The notes beneath the pieces were generated by a model. The model was not told the origin of the DNA and ran no database searches. It saw only the letters and a list, made by a program, of their open reading frames with translations. From contig OZ018317.1 in the NCBI GenBank assembly GCA_963969495.1, positions 225,848,099 to 225,912,098 on the forward strand: DNA of 64,000 nucleotides, read 5' to 3'. The first letter of the stretch is position 1. The number at the start of each line of letters is the position of its first letter. The stretch comes from Ceratothoa steindachneri. Lineage: Eukaryota; Arthropoda; Malacostraca; Isopoda; Cymothoidae. Both the position numbers and the translations under genes were made by a program. Shown in pieces: positions 22,661 through 35,879 of the stretch.

Positions 22661-23400
22661 GCTTTAGCTGATGGTGCGCAGCTGAATCCGAGTGGTCCCA
22701 TTTTGTTCCATTTTTCCCCAGGGGGGCGGCCCCTTGGGCTGTCTTTCTTCTTGTTGTGTCTTATATGCGGCTTCTGGTTATTCGTCGCTGTATTGAATGT
22801 TTTCCCTTTATTGTAGGGTCCGCTTCTTCTTCTTGTTAGAGCGCTTTGAATGCCACCCCCTCCTCATGCAAACGAGTCTCCATGAACATGAACTGCAGAA
22901 TATAATGGATAAATGATAGGGGGGGGGGGGTAACCCGCGGAGGCCCCTTAGATGGATGAAATGTGGCGAACTTAATGATGAGTGGTGATCGAATGAACTA
23001 CCAACACCCGGGAGTGCCGCCCTGTCTGTGGTTTGGTTATCGATGCTGCTTCCAACTTACACAAAAACAGTTGTTTGTCCCCCTGTGGTGCTAGCCCGAA
23101 ACTACCCTTAGATATTAGGGCGTACTCTTCCCCAAAGATTTCAGCATCGCCTCGTAACCGGGTCATCCCTTCCGTAGAGTTCGACAGTAGGCTAATCCTC
23201 AAACCTGCTTTGCTTTACGTCTCCAATTACGAGTATGTCTATCTAAGTTGACCGATATAGTTGGAGCGAGACTAGGTGAATGGCAATTCAGTTCATTTCA
23301 GCTCCCTTGCACAGATGAGGGGGCTGCGGGGGGGGAAGAGGTGGCGTAGCCAGACATGGGTCGGCTATCCGTGGTTCTGGTTATATTAATACCTCTTTTT
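22661..23400. other. Probable 5' region of the LINE; G run
   Basis: Non-coding, with a run of 12 or so G at ~22919. By position it is the 5' untranslated region of the minus-strand LINE, but no boundary or target duplication was found. Confidence 0.4.
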
Positions 23401-23524
23401 TCGTTTAAAACTTTATTTTGGTAGCACTTTATGATATTACTATTTACACAAGAGTTAAATTATTATCTAATCTGTTAAATAGTTGTAATTATATTTTTAT
23501 TCTCGTTTAGCTTAATCGTTAGTT

Positions 23525-23645
23525 TATTATTCTAGATTTCACACTATTAGACCATTTTAATTATTATTCGCTCGATTCATTCTCTTATTATTCTATATTT
23601 AACACTATTAGACCATTTTAATTATTATTCACTCGATTCATTCAC
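23525..23645. repeat. 61-bp tandem duplication
   Basis: ttattctagatttcacacta... and ttattctatatttaacacta... repeat with three or four differences, each ending in cgattcattc. It lies between the two LINE relics. Confidence 0.85.
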
Positions 23646-23733
23646 TTTTCGCACTTTAGATTGCTTATTTTAGACGCTTTAATTGTTCAATTGTTCGCAC
23701 TTTTGACCACTTGTTTTAATCACTTTAATTTGT

Positions 23734-25451
23734 TCACTTATATATTTGTTCACTAGTTGCTTTTTTGAAGGTTAAGTAATACTCCGAAGTCTTGTGGCCA
23801 TTCTCCATTACCTTAAAGACAGCTGGATCGATGGTGTGTAAGTACGGTCCGGGATGTAATTCGCGCGCTCCATCAATAGTCCACCTATTTCTTTCGGGGA
23901 CCATGGTCCTTCGTATGTCCATTTGTATTTGCCTTTGTTGATTCCGTCGAGCAGTTTTTCATTGTCTCCCTTAAAGGGTCAGCATTGAGGGGGACCATGG
24001 ACTTTAAGGTGTACGTCCATGGCGTCGAAGAAACAGCCTCGCAGAAGGATATCCCTTTTCTCCGTAAGTGGAAATCCCGGCTACTTTAGCATTTCACCTT
24101 CGTCTGAGCTTTCTTGAGATTGGCTTGTTTCCTCTTCTTTATTTGCCTCTTGTTCCACTTCTCTTTTCTTTTTTCTTATTTGTTTTTTCTTCTTTGTGAA
24201 CTTGTTAGTGTTTCCGTATTTTACCAAGTCTTCTTCCGTTGTGACTTCTTCCTCCGATGTTTTATAGGACTGATTCACAACCTCTTTTCCAGTGTTCTTT
24301 TGCTGGGCAACGTCGATGAATTGTATCCTTAACATTTCTTGCGATGCGGGGTTGGGCGGGAACCAAACCTTTTTCTGAAACCCGTTCTTTTGCAAGAGAT
24401 GATTTAAGTCCTGTGCAAAGGAGTCGGGGTTAGCTAGATTTGCTAAGTAAGCAAAGACGATCATGGTCATAATCTCCTTGGACTTACCTGGCATTACAAG
24501 TTTTGGGGCAGAGTTTTCTGTGTTGCTGGTCTTGGTTGATGCCACTGCCTTGACGTAGGTCTTTGATTTTGCCTCCTTTACCTGCTTCATCCCATCGCGT
24601 TTTGCCCGAATGGCTTCCGTGCGGATGGGACACCTCATGGCCACTGCTTTATGGTCCCCTCCGCAGTTAGCGCATTTTTGTCTCTCGGAAGTGCACTCTT
24701 TCCATCCGTGACCGAGTCTGGAGCAGATGGAGCAAGTGACGTCAGCCGCCATACATTATTTAGTGGGATGGTGTTACACGGCCAGGCAGCGTTGGCAGAA
24801 CTCGAGTTGAATAAACTACTCCGCTTCAACTTGTTCTGGGGCGATACGAAGGAAGAATCCCAGGAGTCCATCCTGGATGGACCTCTGAGCCATCTCGATG
24901 TTTGCAAAGATTACTTTGACTATGTTTTTACCGAATTTTTCGACTTTGTCGATTTTTGCACAATTCTTTTGTTTAGTTAGCTCGACCTTGATGTCCTCAC
25001 AACAAGAGTTGTCCGCGAAGAACGGGTCGAGTCTCCTAAGTATGATAGTTTGGCGTGCGAGGATTTCCTTGAAGAGAACAGCTTCGAGGCCAATCGCACG
25101 TAGGGGCTCATTGGCTTTCTCCGATATCTTCGTCTTTCCAGCACACTGCTGCGTAGCCGTTGGGGGTATCAATGAGCCTAATTAGAGATATATTGAGCAT
25201 ACCGAAGATGGTTTGCATGACTATTGGAATTGGTGCTTTGGTCGCTCCACCGATAGTGCAGAGGCGCACCTTCTTTTAGTCCCGGTTGGGAGGCCCAATG
25301 GCCCCCTTCGGGCTTTTTACTCCTCTACGTATGATCCATCTTCTTCTAGAGGATATTCTTGTTCCGAATCATGAGGCTCGAATATGAGATTGTCTGGTGA
25401 GTGCATCTTAGCATACCTTACCCTTAACTTTTCCTCCTTTGCCACGACCAT
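23734..25451 (-). pseudogene. ORF1 relic of a second, related LINE family
   Basis: Minus-strand reading begins near ATG 25451 (MVVAKEEKLRVRY), shifts frame around 25310 and 25170, continues through ILRRLDPFFADNSCCEDIKV (25172-24816), and then 24752-24081 with zinc knuckles CSICSRLGHGWKEC and CANCGGDHKAVAMRC, followed by FAQDLNHLLQKNG and WFPPNPASQ. These blocks match those in the 21.2-22.7-kb ORF1, so the two are homologous but clearly different families. The C-terminus is an acidic/lysine-rich tail ending at a stop at 24081. No endonuclease or RT follows before 23.7 kb, so this copy is only a 5' part. Confidence 0.75.
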
Positions 25452-25639
25452 ACTCACTCCTTCAAAATGTAAGCTTAACAACGGGTGGTTTTATAGCTCA
25501 CTTCCCTTGTCAGTAGATATTTGTGGAACTTTTCCCCACAGTATTGGAGCTATGGTATGGCTTCAGTCAAAACTCTCCCTCTTCCTTTGCGGGAGGGTGA
25601 GCTTTCCTGATGTTGGAATGAACTGTTAAACTCAAAAAC

Positions 25640-27580
25640 GAAAAAGGGCTGCACGAAAACAGTTAACAAAAGCTACAGGGCAAGTCAAACATTTCAAACT
25701 TACCTCAAAGTAAATCCTCTTTCCAAATCCTGCAAACATTCCTACAATTTTCTCTATAACTCAAAGCTTCATCATTTCACTCTTTAACTTACATATTAAG
25801 TATTTTTAATATTGAGTTCTAACGGTAAGTCAATCAAATTCCTATCAAGCCGTGAGATATATAAGTAACCGTATTATTATATTTACTCTTCTAGGTCAAA
25901 CTCCAAATCCTTTAAACTCTATTCAGACTAAAATTATGCTTACTTTATTCAAACTTAAATATTTAAACTATTAACTGAAATCCTATTTTCCCTTCAAAGA
26001 GGGAATCCGCGAACTAAAACAGTTTCGGCCATCTCTGGAAAAGGCAACAATCTTTTTCAAATCAAAATTAATTTATTTCCGATCGTTTCATACTTTTTTT
26101 AGCAGCATCAACATGAAACTAGTACGATACCCGATTTAAAACCTGGCTCTGATGTAGATATACTGAAGAATAATAATTATTCCAACCGGATAAAACGATT
26201 CAAAATTAATATTGAGTAGTTTATCTACACGGTCTAGAATTATTGGCTACCTGGAATAGACTTCCTGCAGATTTACAGGTTAAATAATAAAAAGTAACGT
26301 TATACTCCTCTGCCCTAACTGATTATGCCAGAGTTCACACAAAGAGGTGTCCCTCTCCCTCTCAATATCAAAAAAGTGTCATTTGAAAATTTAGGGCTAT
26401 TATATATCATAAACGATCTTAAAGCATTTTTCTTTTGAGGTAGACGTCCTTTAGTTCACCAACTTAACTTCCAATATATGGGAAAACGAAAGTATTGCAT
26501 TCTCTCTGCTTTCTATTGTAAAAAGAAAACACATTTCGCCATTATAATGTGTTCGAATCGCTTAGGATTCAAAGATAACAAAGACTCGAGTCATATAATA
26601 TTGATTAAATCAGAGTAAATTACATTTTACGAATATGTATCTAGTTGTGCTTTCTGTATGAATATTACGCGCGCGTATATTTATATTGTAAGCGTACCTT
26701 GTAATGAAATAATAAATACTTTCAAGACATGAGATCTCGGGCAAATATTAAAACACTGTTGCCATCTCTGTAATTCTAACGCAGTCTGTCCACGCCCTTT
26801 GAGTGAAGGTATTATTGCATGTATTAAAAATACTCCTTTTATATTACATATTTGCTATCACTTTTTGATCTGAGATTATTTCAACGATCAACAAGTATAA
26901 TAATTGAAAGATCCTTAAAAAAATACATGAAATGTAATAAAAAGAAATTACATATACGATATTTCGCACTGAAATGCGTCTGGCAGAGTCGAGCAATTTT
27001 AGAATATTTGAGGCAATAATTTTTACTCGTTGGAAAGGCATCATAGAACCACGAATTTAATCATATAAGAATAAAGACATAAAAGAAATTCGAAAATAAA
27101 AAATTCCTCACTTGGACGCAGAAAAAATAATTCTTAAATACCAAAGGATTAAAGCATTAAGACTAATCTACAAGTCTGTCGTGATTTACCGGTTTTGAAG
27201 GGACTGGGGGGTGGGAGTCCGTGATTTTGTATGTCCAATCAATTTCCCCGCTTCATCTCCCCATAGGGATTGAGTTGTGCATCTCCCCCCTACTATGAAG
27301 TCCCCATGTCACTAATTTGTTAAATTAGTTGCCCCAAATGTGGGTTTTGCGACGCAAACCATCCAGCAGAGATGCTGTAATAGGGGCCATTACGTGGCCA
27401 CCTCCATCATTAAAATTCCCGCCCACGAATTAGCCCTGATTACTTTATTTATAATTATTTGTTTTCCATTTAATTTGTGTGCATGTACGTAAACGTGCGT
27501 GTGTATGACCCACTATATGCGTTCCCAGTTTGTAAGCCATAACATATGTACGTTAACATATGTACCTGTTCCAGTATGTT
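25640..27580. other. AT-rich DNA, nothing recognised
   Basis: Poor in open frames. A G-rich patch lies at ~27205-27220. No repeat structure or RNA gene was seen. Confidence 0.55.
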
Positions 27581-27590
27581 GAGAATGTAT

Positions 27591-27591
<1 letters not shown>

Positions 27592-27662
<71 letters not shown>
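27592..27662. repeat. (TA)n microsatellite
   Basis: Pure TA run of about 70 bp in a TATGTA-rich neighbourhood (27480-28110). Confidence 0.97.
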
Positions 27663-27665
<3 letters not shown>

Positions 27666-28260
27666 CGTGTTAATTTATGTATGTTTGTGCGGTTGAGAAA
27701 ATGAGCGTATTTCGTGTGTAGATATGTTATGTATTGTTTTATATACATAGAAAGAGTGGGTATACATTCTTGAATAGTAAAAGTGTATGGACATATGTAT
27801 TCTTATGTAAATGGGTGGAACTTTATAGCTATGGATGTACCCACATGTGTGTCCATGCACACTTTATTGCCGTGTATTTATTTATATATGTGTAATAGAC
27901 GTGTAAATTTGTATTCCTTAGCATGGGTGTACATATGTAATGTTTAAATGAAGAGAAGTCTTTATTCCTGAGCCGTGCATTTGGGTGATTTTCATGTAGA
28001 CTTTATCACTGTGTATATATTTGTATATAAGTGAATTTACTTATCATCGTGTACGTGAATGTAAATGGGTGGAACTTTGTCTTTTAGCAGTGTACATATG
28101 TGATATTTATGTACGCTTTCTCGCGATCGTAATTAGACGCACACTTTAATTTAAGCAAATATAATTTTCGAAAATTCGACAGGTCCACTTCAAACTAATT
28201 TTGAAACTTCACTTTTATGGAAATTTGAGGACGCGACTCTCATAAATAACTCCCCCCTCC

Positions 28261-28263
<3 letters not shown>

Positions 28264-28346
<83 letters not shown>
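28264..28346. repeat. (CT)n microsatellite
   Basis: CT run of about 80 bp with one TTT interruption near 28335. The RERERE minus-strand frames are artefacts. Confidence 0.97.
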
Positions 28347-28347
<1 letters not shown>

Positions 28348-28479
28348 GAGGGGAGCCCTTTCTTCTCTTAGGTGGAGGGGGGGGCTTTGGAAGACTGTAC
28401 CATACATACACATGCAAATCCGCACAGAGGTGTGTACCTATGCTTGCCATTATTCAAATTCAGTTCCGAAGGATAAGGA

Positions 28480-29540
28480 AAATAATGATTCCGGCACTTT
28501 CGTCTATATTTAATAACACTGCTCAACAGCACCAAGAATGGTTACGACCTGTTTTTAACAGATTGTACTCCATTTAGTGACCATAAATCACAATTTGAGC
28601 TCAAAATTTATCTATCATGTAACCTTGGCACTCTATAAAGCCATTTTTAACGAGTATAGAAAAATAAATGAATACCAAGATTCAAATATAAATAGCATTT
28701 AATAAAAAGAACATACGAACGAATCATAGCAAAACCGTGAACATTAAAAGTACTTTTGAGGTTGTTTTTGCGTTCGTAGGTACAATTGGGTGTTATTTTA
28801 CCCCGGGAGATTTACGCTACAGGGTGATCAAAATTAATTTTCTGCACCTCATTTTTAATGGCCATAAAACATCAAATCATATAATGATGATGAATTTAAT
28901 GATAATAAGAACATCCGCTTCGTATCAAATCCTCAATTATATTAGTTATAATTTATTAATGATCATTATAATAAAAACAACTAACCTAACCGTACATTTC
29001 AGTACCGTAGACTATGGATGTTGTGGATATTGCTGTTAAATTGAACAGGTGTCACCGATTATACCCGCACCGTAAAGTACACAGTACCGTAGAGAACGCT
29101 GTAAAGTTCAACTGTTGTCACCGATAATATTTCTATTGAATTAATCTTGATATGAACCTTCTATGATTGCGATTTCTTTTAGAAATCGTCCCCTCTGTTC
29201 ATTTTGGTCATCATAAACAGAACCGAAAATTCGTGGGAACAAATCTAAATGAGAATGGATGAAATATATCTTGATGGACATTCGACTCCTGAGTTATTGG
29301 TAACTTTTTAACCACTTTTCCACAAGTACGGAAAGTAAAAACCTTTCCAAAAGTTCTTCACAACTTTAAGGTGTAAAACTTAAGAGATTCTTGATTAGAA
29401 CCATCAAGCAATCCCAAACAGTCATTTTGTGCTCTGAAAATAGAGATCGCTCCTTCTAAGGCGCATTTGTGCGCCGTCAAAAGCAACCTCAGACGACGCT
29501 GAGATCCCTTTGAACGTCGCTAACAGGCGGCGAAAACAGG
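28480..29540. other. Unrecognised AT-rich DNA
   Basis: A ~60-bp segment containing cagtaccgtaga...gtcaccgat is partly duplicated at 29000-29125. Otherwise nothing seen. Confidence 0.5.
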
Positions 29541-29551
29541 CACCGTCTGGA

Positions 29552-29622
29552 GCTCTCGCTAGCCAAGTGGATGCGACGCTGAACTTCTAACGTCAAGGTA
29601 CAGGGTCAATCCCAGCGAACGC
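29552..29622 (+). other. tRNA-Arg(UCU)-like SINE head
   Basis: TAGCCAAGTGGATGCG fits an A box and D arm, ACTTCTAAC fits an anticodon loop with TCT, and CAGGGTCAATCCC is a B box one or two bases short of consensus. TCGCT/AGCGA closes part of an acceptor-like stem. Stem mismatches and the short T arm mean it is not a working tRNA gene. Unrelated sequence continues directly for ~100 bp, as in tRNA-derived SINEs. Confidence 0.5.
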
Positions 29623-29639
29623 GGATAAAAGACTTTCAG

Positions 29640-31970
29640 AGCGCGACGAGCTAGTTGGCTATTGGCGGATACGCCGATACCCCCGTAGGAGTGAATAGCT
29701 CAACATTATTCACGTATTTAGCCAAACACAACACCGCTATCCTTTTTTATCCCGTCTTTACAACACAACAGACCCCCTCTCTCCTTCGTTCCTAAACCTT
29801 GCTGATCAAGTACTAATAACCCCCGCTCCTCATACCCCTTGATGTTGAGCACTAGCTATGTGGAAACTCATATTCACATATCCCTGACGCGTAACGGGTA
29901 CCCTCAGCCGTGGGGTGGTCCCTATACCTCTCGGACACATTCTTCCAACGAAAAGCGACTCCCCGTGCCTTCCGAATTGAAAATGATTTTCATTCTGATC
30001 TTTATGTAGATTTCATTATCCATGGGAGATCTCGTTCACAACGCGAGGGGCGAATGGGGAAACATACCTACCACCACCACCTGTATCCATGGCTTTCACA
30101 CAGTTCTTCCCTAAGACCGTTTCAAATGAAGTGGTGGAGAGAATACCTTCTCAGGGTCAACGCAAAGATTGTGAAGATCATTGAATCTAGTCTAATTGTC
30201 TGATCGTGGCTGAATGTTTATTTTTAGGGGTTCTTTTGCGCCCATCTAACGACTCTCACCAAGGACCTACCTCGTCGCCATTCAAATTTCAGTCTAGTAA
30301 AAGGCTACTCTAAAATTGCCCCCCAAAAGCAAACAAATAAAACAATAAAAACAAAATGAAAAAGCAAACAACCAAAAAAAACCTACTAGTACCATAACAT
30401 CTTCCCAGATTAGTTGGCTAATAGCTTCAGTGTACAAAAGACTGTTTGATGCCATTTCTAAACAAGAAAGTTACATAGACAAATAAAGTACAGCACCAAC
30501 AATTTAATTGTGTTTGTTTCATATTTTTTGCTGCTCTTTATCGGTAGCCTGTTTCATTATTACAATAAAATTGTAATATAACGATAATACTTTGTTTCAT
30601 TGCCTTAAATTTGCATTTTCGTACACCTGCAATAAAGCGAGACAGTTGAAAGCACATTTGTATGTATTTAATCAATACGATTGAAATGTTAACTGCGAAC
30701 GTACCTACCTAGGATATTTCAGTGGACCAAGTTTCACGTTTTTACAATGTTTAATATTCAAAATATCAGCCAAACTCTGACCTGCAATAAAGCGTTGTCA
30801 CAGTTTATGTTGATTGCCCATTTCTTGTCTAAATCAACAGCAGGGTAGAGGAAGTATTGTTTATATGCATGTTTTACACTTCATGCATTGTTTATTTTGC
30901 TGGATTAATAGTTTCGAAAACATTGAAGTTAACATGCAATGAGGTGAAATTAAGTATCTACCGCATTTGGCATAGTATGCAGTGAAGGATTACTTCAAAT
31001 TAAGTTTGTAAAAATACAAATGAATATGTAATTTATGAACACTAATTTTTGGAGTGAATTATAAAAAGAACTAGAAAATTAAAAAAAAACTATGGATGCA
31101 AAACAGAGAGCTTAAATACATTAGAATAATTAAGAGTTGTCTTACTTTTATGTGTAACTGAAATTTCTAGTTTCGATGGTACCCATGGTTTCCAAAAGAA
31201 ATCATATTCAAATCTACAGGTTCGAAATAGTTTGAAGAACTTCACGTTATACAAGAAAGTGAAGGGTGAAGAAAAAAAGGGGCCACTCGGAACACAAAGT
31301 AGTAGCGTATGTTGAGATGCGAACAAATAGATTCGTCATCGCTACGATGATATCGAAAAGCGTTCGAAACCGTCTCCCGAAGCTTAGAAAACTGCGCTTA
31401 AATGGAGCTTATAACCAGCCTACCATCACATCAACCACGCTACAAACCCTAAAAAAACTTAGCATTTTCTTTTGTTCAGTTTATATTCAAACTATGAAAT
31501 AGCCAAAGGTGAATGTCGTTGTTCGTTAAAACTGAGAAGCGAAGCTCAACGAGGCCATCGTCAGAAAGTTTGTGAGGAGAGAACAGTCAGGAAAGGGTGA
31601 AGATGAAGGAAGTGAAAATATGTGTAAGATATTCAACCGCAGATCCACCTGCGGACGTTGGGCCTGAGGGCACGCAATTCTTCAGCTTTCAAATAAAGCA
31701 TGGTTGCTCATGTCACACATTAAACCCTCTTCGGAGGCAGTATATGATGTAAAAGGGGTAGTCTTTAATAGTTGCCTCATCACGGCCATCTCGCTGTTTG
31801 CCTCTTAGCTGTCTCTATGATCGATCATTGATCACTTCCATCGTAATCTCTATGGTATAGTAGCCTATAGTCTGCAACAAGCCATGGCAGGACTGGTTGC
31901 TATTTTTACGAAGGCAGTGGGGCTTCATCCAGAAAGGGTGGCGTGATATCATCTTCGACTTCTATAGCTT
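29640..31970. other. Unrecognised DNA
   Basis: Open frames at 29910-30203 (+), 31266-31502 (+) and 31090-31326 (-) have no recognisable motif; the last two overlap antisense. An A/C-rich patch occurs at ~30320-30380. No supported feature. Confidence 0.45.
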
Positions 31971-32020
31971 AATTCATGCTCGGAAAACAGGTTCCAAGAT
32001 TATATTATTATTATGAAAGG

Positions 32021-32022
<2 letters not shown>

Positions 32023-32063
<41 letters not shown>
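32023..32063. repeat. (TA)n microsatellite, left of a pair
   Basis: TA run of ~40 bp. The next one begins 165 bp away at 32229, with a non-coding spacer between. Confidence 0.95.
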
Positions 32064-32065
<2 letters not shown>

Positions 32066-32226
32066 TATGTGTGTGGGTGTGTTTCTTCTTTTTTTCTGAT
32101 CTGTACGCTATTTATAGACTTTGGTAACATTCTCATTCTCAGTATACGACTGAAGAGGGTATGATAAACTACATACCGAAACTAGTCTCGTAAATTAAAA
32201 TTTGGCTCCTATACAGTGGTTTCCCT

Positions 32227-32228
<2 letters not shown>

Positions 32229-32283
<55 letters not shown>
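32229..32283. repeat. (TA)n microsatellite, right of a pair
   Basis: TA run of ~55 bp. The spacer 32064-32228 between the two tracts resembles in layout the TA-flanked elements at 17.8 and 44.9 kb, though no inverted repeat was seen here. Confidence 0.95.
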
Positions 32284-32286
<3 letters not shown>

Positions 32287-32839
32287 TAGATTTACACAAG
32301 CCCTTTCAGTTAGATAATCGATAGCTGAAATCGTGTGCAATGTGTTGTCTTCCTTATGACGCAGGCACTGTTTAAGCAGGTTTGTTTTTCCTTCTGAACT
32401 GGGGAAGGGGGACAAGGCATGATGATCCCATCTCCCAAGATGAAATCCAATCTTGTCATTAATAATTATTTAGTATCATTTTAATGTATTAAATGCATCA
32501 AAAAATATTTTGTAAATAAAATCTATCTAAATATATCCGCAAAAGTAGCCTTTTTTTTAGTTTGAAAACGGAAGAAAATTTAATATTTTAAAAACATTTA
32601 GAATCTGGCTCAGTGGTCACCCTGTATATGCATATTGCCATCAAATGGGTGTCATGGGTAATTCTAACAATCATGCTGCAGCTAACATCTGAAGGATTAC
32701 ATGCACTCGGTCTCAAAGCTCGCAGGTCCATCTTCCTCGCATTTTCACTTTCTCCATATTCATCATATTCTTTACAAATCTCTCCTTACAAACTTCCTGA
32801 TGAAGATATCTTCGTTGGTCTCCCTTCGTAATTTAAAGT

Positions 32840-33920
32840 AATGATAAATAACAATTATCCTCTGCTGGTCCTCCTCAACACTAGGAACTGCCACTTTGCT
32901 AGACTAAAAAAGGCGCCGCCTTCCTCGCTTGATAACCACTCGCGCACAAATTTCCTAACCGATTATCTTCTGTCATCAGACATATGCCGTTGTCATGTCC
33001 TGGCTAGTTAGACGACCTCGCTAACCTAAGGTTTTATTTAAATCTTTTTTTTTTTTATTAATCTAAAATTTTAACTCGATCTTTTAAGTCAATTTAAAGT
33101 TTTAATTCAATCTTTTACTGCAATATAACTTTTTCTGAATCTAAAATTTTAACTCAATCTAAAGTTTCAATTCAATCTTATACCCCAATATACAATTTTG
33201 GATTCTTTAAACTTTAATTCAATCTAAAGTTTAAATTCAATCTTATACCACAATATTTTTTTTTCCTTAATCTAAAGTTTTAATCTTTTAAATCTTTTTA
33301 TTTTAATTTAATGTTCTGGCGTCCGTTTGCTGCCATTATAAATGATTTGTCATTAACCCCCTCATTATCAGCTCCATCCTTGTTGAGGATAGTGTCAACT
33401 AGTACTTTTATTCCATAGCCTTTATTTGTCCTTGGCATTCTTTGTCCCTTCTCGGTATATTGAGATTAACTGTTTCACTACAGTACTTAGCTTTGTACCT
33501 CGCAACGAGCAGATTTTTTGGGCTGTAATCTTTTTGTTGTCATTGACCTATCTCTAATTGCATTTGATTTATGAATAATTATATATTAAATAACTAATGA
33601 TATCAAATCTAATGTGACATCGAAAGAATTTTCTTACAATTAGAGTTGATAAGAGCAATGTTTTCCCGACCTGCATTGAATATATGAAAATTTAAAGGAA
33701 ATTTTAATTGCCAAATTCAACTATTCCATAAATTTTATATATGAATTTAATGATTTATAGTTATATGAATCTGGGAAGTAACGTGTATCCTGAATAGGCT
33801 CGTTCTGCACCCTGGCTAAATTCCTTATTTTTTTTGTTTTGCCAGGTTGAATTTTACAGTGCGAGGAGTTTCTCTGCTAAAAAAAACAAAAACACTGATC
33901 GGTAAGAGTACATGCTCAAG
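32840..33920. other. AT-rich DNA with degenerate ATCTAAA(G/A)TTTTAA repeat
   Basis: From ~33040 to ~33310 a loose repeat on taatctaaagttttaattca (roughly 30-55 bp spacing) recurs six or more times. The rest is unrecognised AT-rich DNA. Confidence 0.6.
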
Positions 33921-33929
33921 TGGCATCAA

Positions 33930-34560
33930 AAAGGACTACAGATTATCCAGCTTTTAAATAGGACTATACATTAAAATAGCCTAAAAAAAGCGTAGAAATT
34001 ACTAAAATTTAAGAAGGGTATGGACATTACAACAACTTAAAATTGTCTATACATTAGTGCAGCTTAATAAAGATATTGCCATTACTACTTCTTAATTATT
34101 AGAGTTTAAAAAAGGCTTAGACATTACTACAACTTAGAAAATAATAAGTTATTACTATAACCTAAATAAAGGCTTAGATATGACTACAGCATATAAATAC
34201 CTAGAGATTAATACAGCATAAAAAAGCCTAGACATTACTACAGCTTAAATAAAAGCCTATATATTTACAACTTAAAAACGGCATTGACCTTACTATAGCT
34301 TAAAATGACCTAGTCAAATGAAAAATGATCTATACATTACTAGAACTTTAAAAGGCTTAGGCATGACTACAGCATGAAAATGGCCTAGATGTTACTACAG
34401 TTTCAAAAAGGCCTAGATATTACTACAGCTTAATTAAAAGATGGATATACATTACTACAGTTAAAAAATACCTAGTTATTATTACAGCTTAAAAACGCCT
34501 AGTTATCATTACAGCTAAATATGAGCATTGACTTAACCTATCTTAAGAAAGGACTAGACG
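33930..34560. repeat. Degenerate ~28-bp minisatellite, main block
   Basis: Over 20 diverged copies of GGCCTAGACATTACTACAGC followed by TTAAAAA. Further short runs of the same unit appear at ~34795-34850 and ~35588-35645, separated by unrelated DNA, so the array has been interrupted at least twice. Confidence 0.85.
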
Positions 34561-34859
34561 AAGGCCTTATTGGCCATTAATTGTAGTCTTCTGAATGAAT
34601 TCTAATTTTGCAACAAAGTCATTAAAAGATTAATTAACTTCAGAGTTCTTTTTTTTAAGGTGATACCCAGCAGTATTTATTAGTTTTATTGAAAATACTG
34701 AGCAAGTTGCAATGAATCTGATTAAAATATAAGGAATGCGGCCTAAGTCTAACTTAATGCCGCCTTTAACACACGAGAAAAGTTCCCTACCCTTGGCTTA
34801 GACATTACTACCAATTAAAAAAAAAGCCTACACATTAATACAGTAAATGACCTTGTAAG

Positions 34860-35587
34860 GGAAAGGGAAACCAAGAAAGAATATCCCCTTAATTTGTTCC
34901 ATGAATTCCTTCCCACTCTCTGTCTTCTAAGTATAACTCCACGTGGAGTAACCTCGGACCCTCCATCCCCAAAGAAAAAGAAAAAAGAATTTGAATACCC
35001 GCCAGCTGCCTCACAGGCACAGTTAATTAAGTTGGATGTGCTAAAAGCTTTTATCCCACCAAGAAAACGCTAATCTCCGTATTCTGAAGGCTGCTAGCCG
35101 AAAGTTTCCCGCTCACATCGTAAAAGCCATTAAAACTTGGGTCAAGCAACAAACGCTAATCCCTCTGGCCACCTGAAGTATTCAGCTAGGTGTCTGAGTC
35201 TGCCAACGAGGAGAAACCTCCCCAAAATGGCCGTCATATAAATACCCTAGGTTTTCAAATATCGGGAGATTGAGTTTGAGAACCTGTTGCCTTCGGGTCA
35301 GATCATGTGTCTGTTTCCCCAAGTCCTTGGTATTCGCTAATACCATCGAGGTTGGATCTCACCAGGCAGACCCATCTCTTTTGTGAAGCCTTACTCTGTT
35401 CGGAGCAAGCCTCGAATCGTTTTCGTCCCCAAAGGATTGGCTGGGATTCCTCTCGTCTCATCTGAACCCCCTTCCCTCAAGGATCTTCAGTTTCCCGTGT
35501 AGGACTTCGCACCGAGCCGCGTCAGAGTCTCGATTTTTGAAAGTTGTACTTTTCTGGACCATAGGTGCCATCGCCCGTCTTCAAGTA
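34860..35587. other. ~730-bp non-coding block inside the 28-bp minisatellite
   Basis: Begins at ~34860 within a minisatellite unit and ends where the unit resumes at ~35588. Richer in G+C than its surroundings. No coding or terminal repeat recognised; it is likely an inserted element of unknown type. Confidence 0.5.
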
Positions 35588-35879
35588 GAAAAGGCTTAGA
35601 GATAACTACAGCTTAAAAATTCATTGCCATTACTACAGCTAATTTAAGTGTATCTTTTAAAGGGGGGAGAGGAGTAAATCCATGAAATTTGGATATGTTT
35701 GGGGGAAATGCCCGTTGAATAATTATGTCAATAGTTTGGTCTAGGGAGATGTTTGTGAAGAAGGACGATATCATCAAAACTGCTCATAAAGGAAGGGTGT
35801 AGATGTTGAAAATTTTGCAATTCTGTAACAAAGGTGAAGCTATTTTGAATTTTATAATGGTTGGAGGATAAAGGAGTTA

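Noticed and set aside
28190..28450. Arg/Glu-repeat proteins on the minus strand
   Set aside because: Translation of the (CT)n microsatellite.
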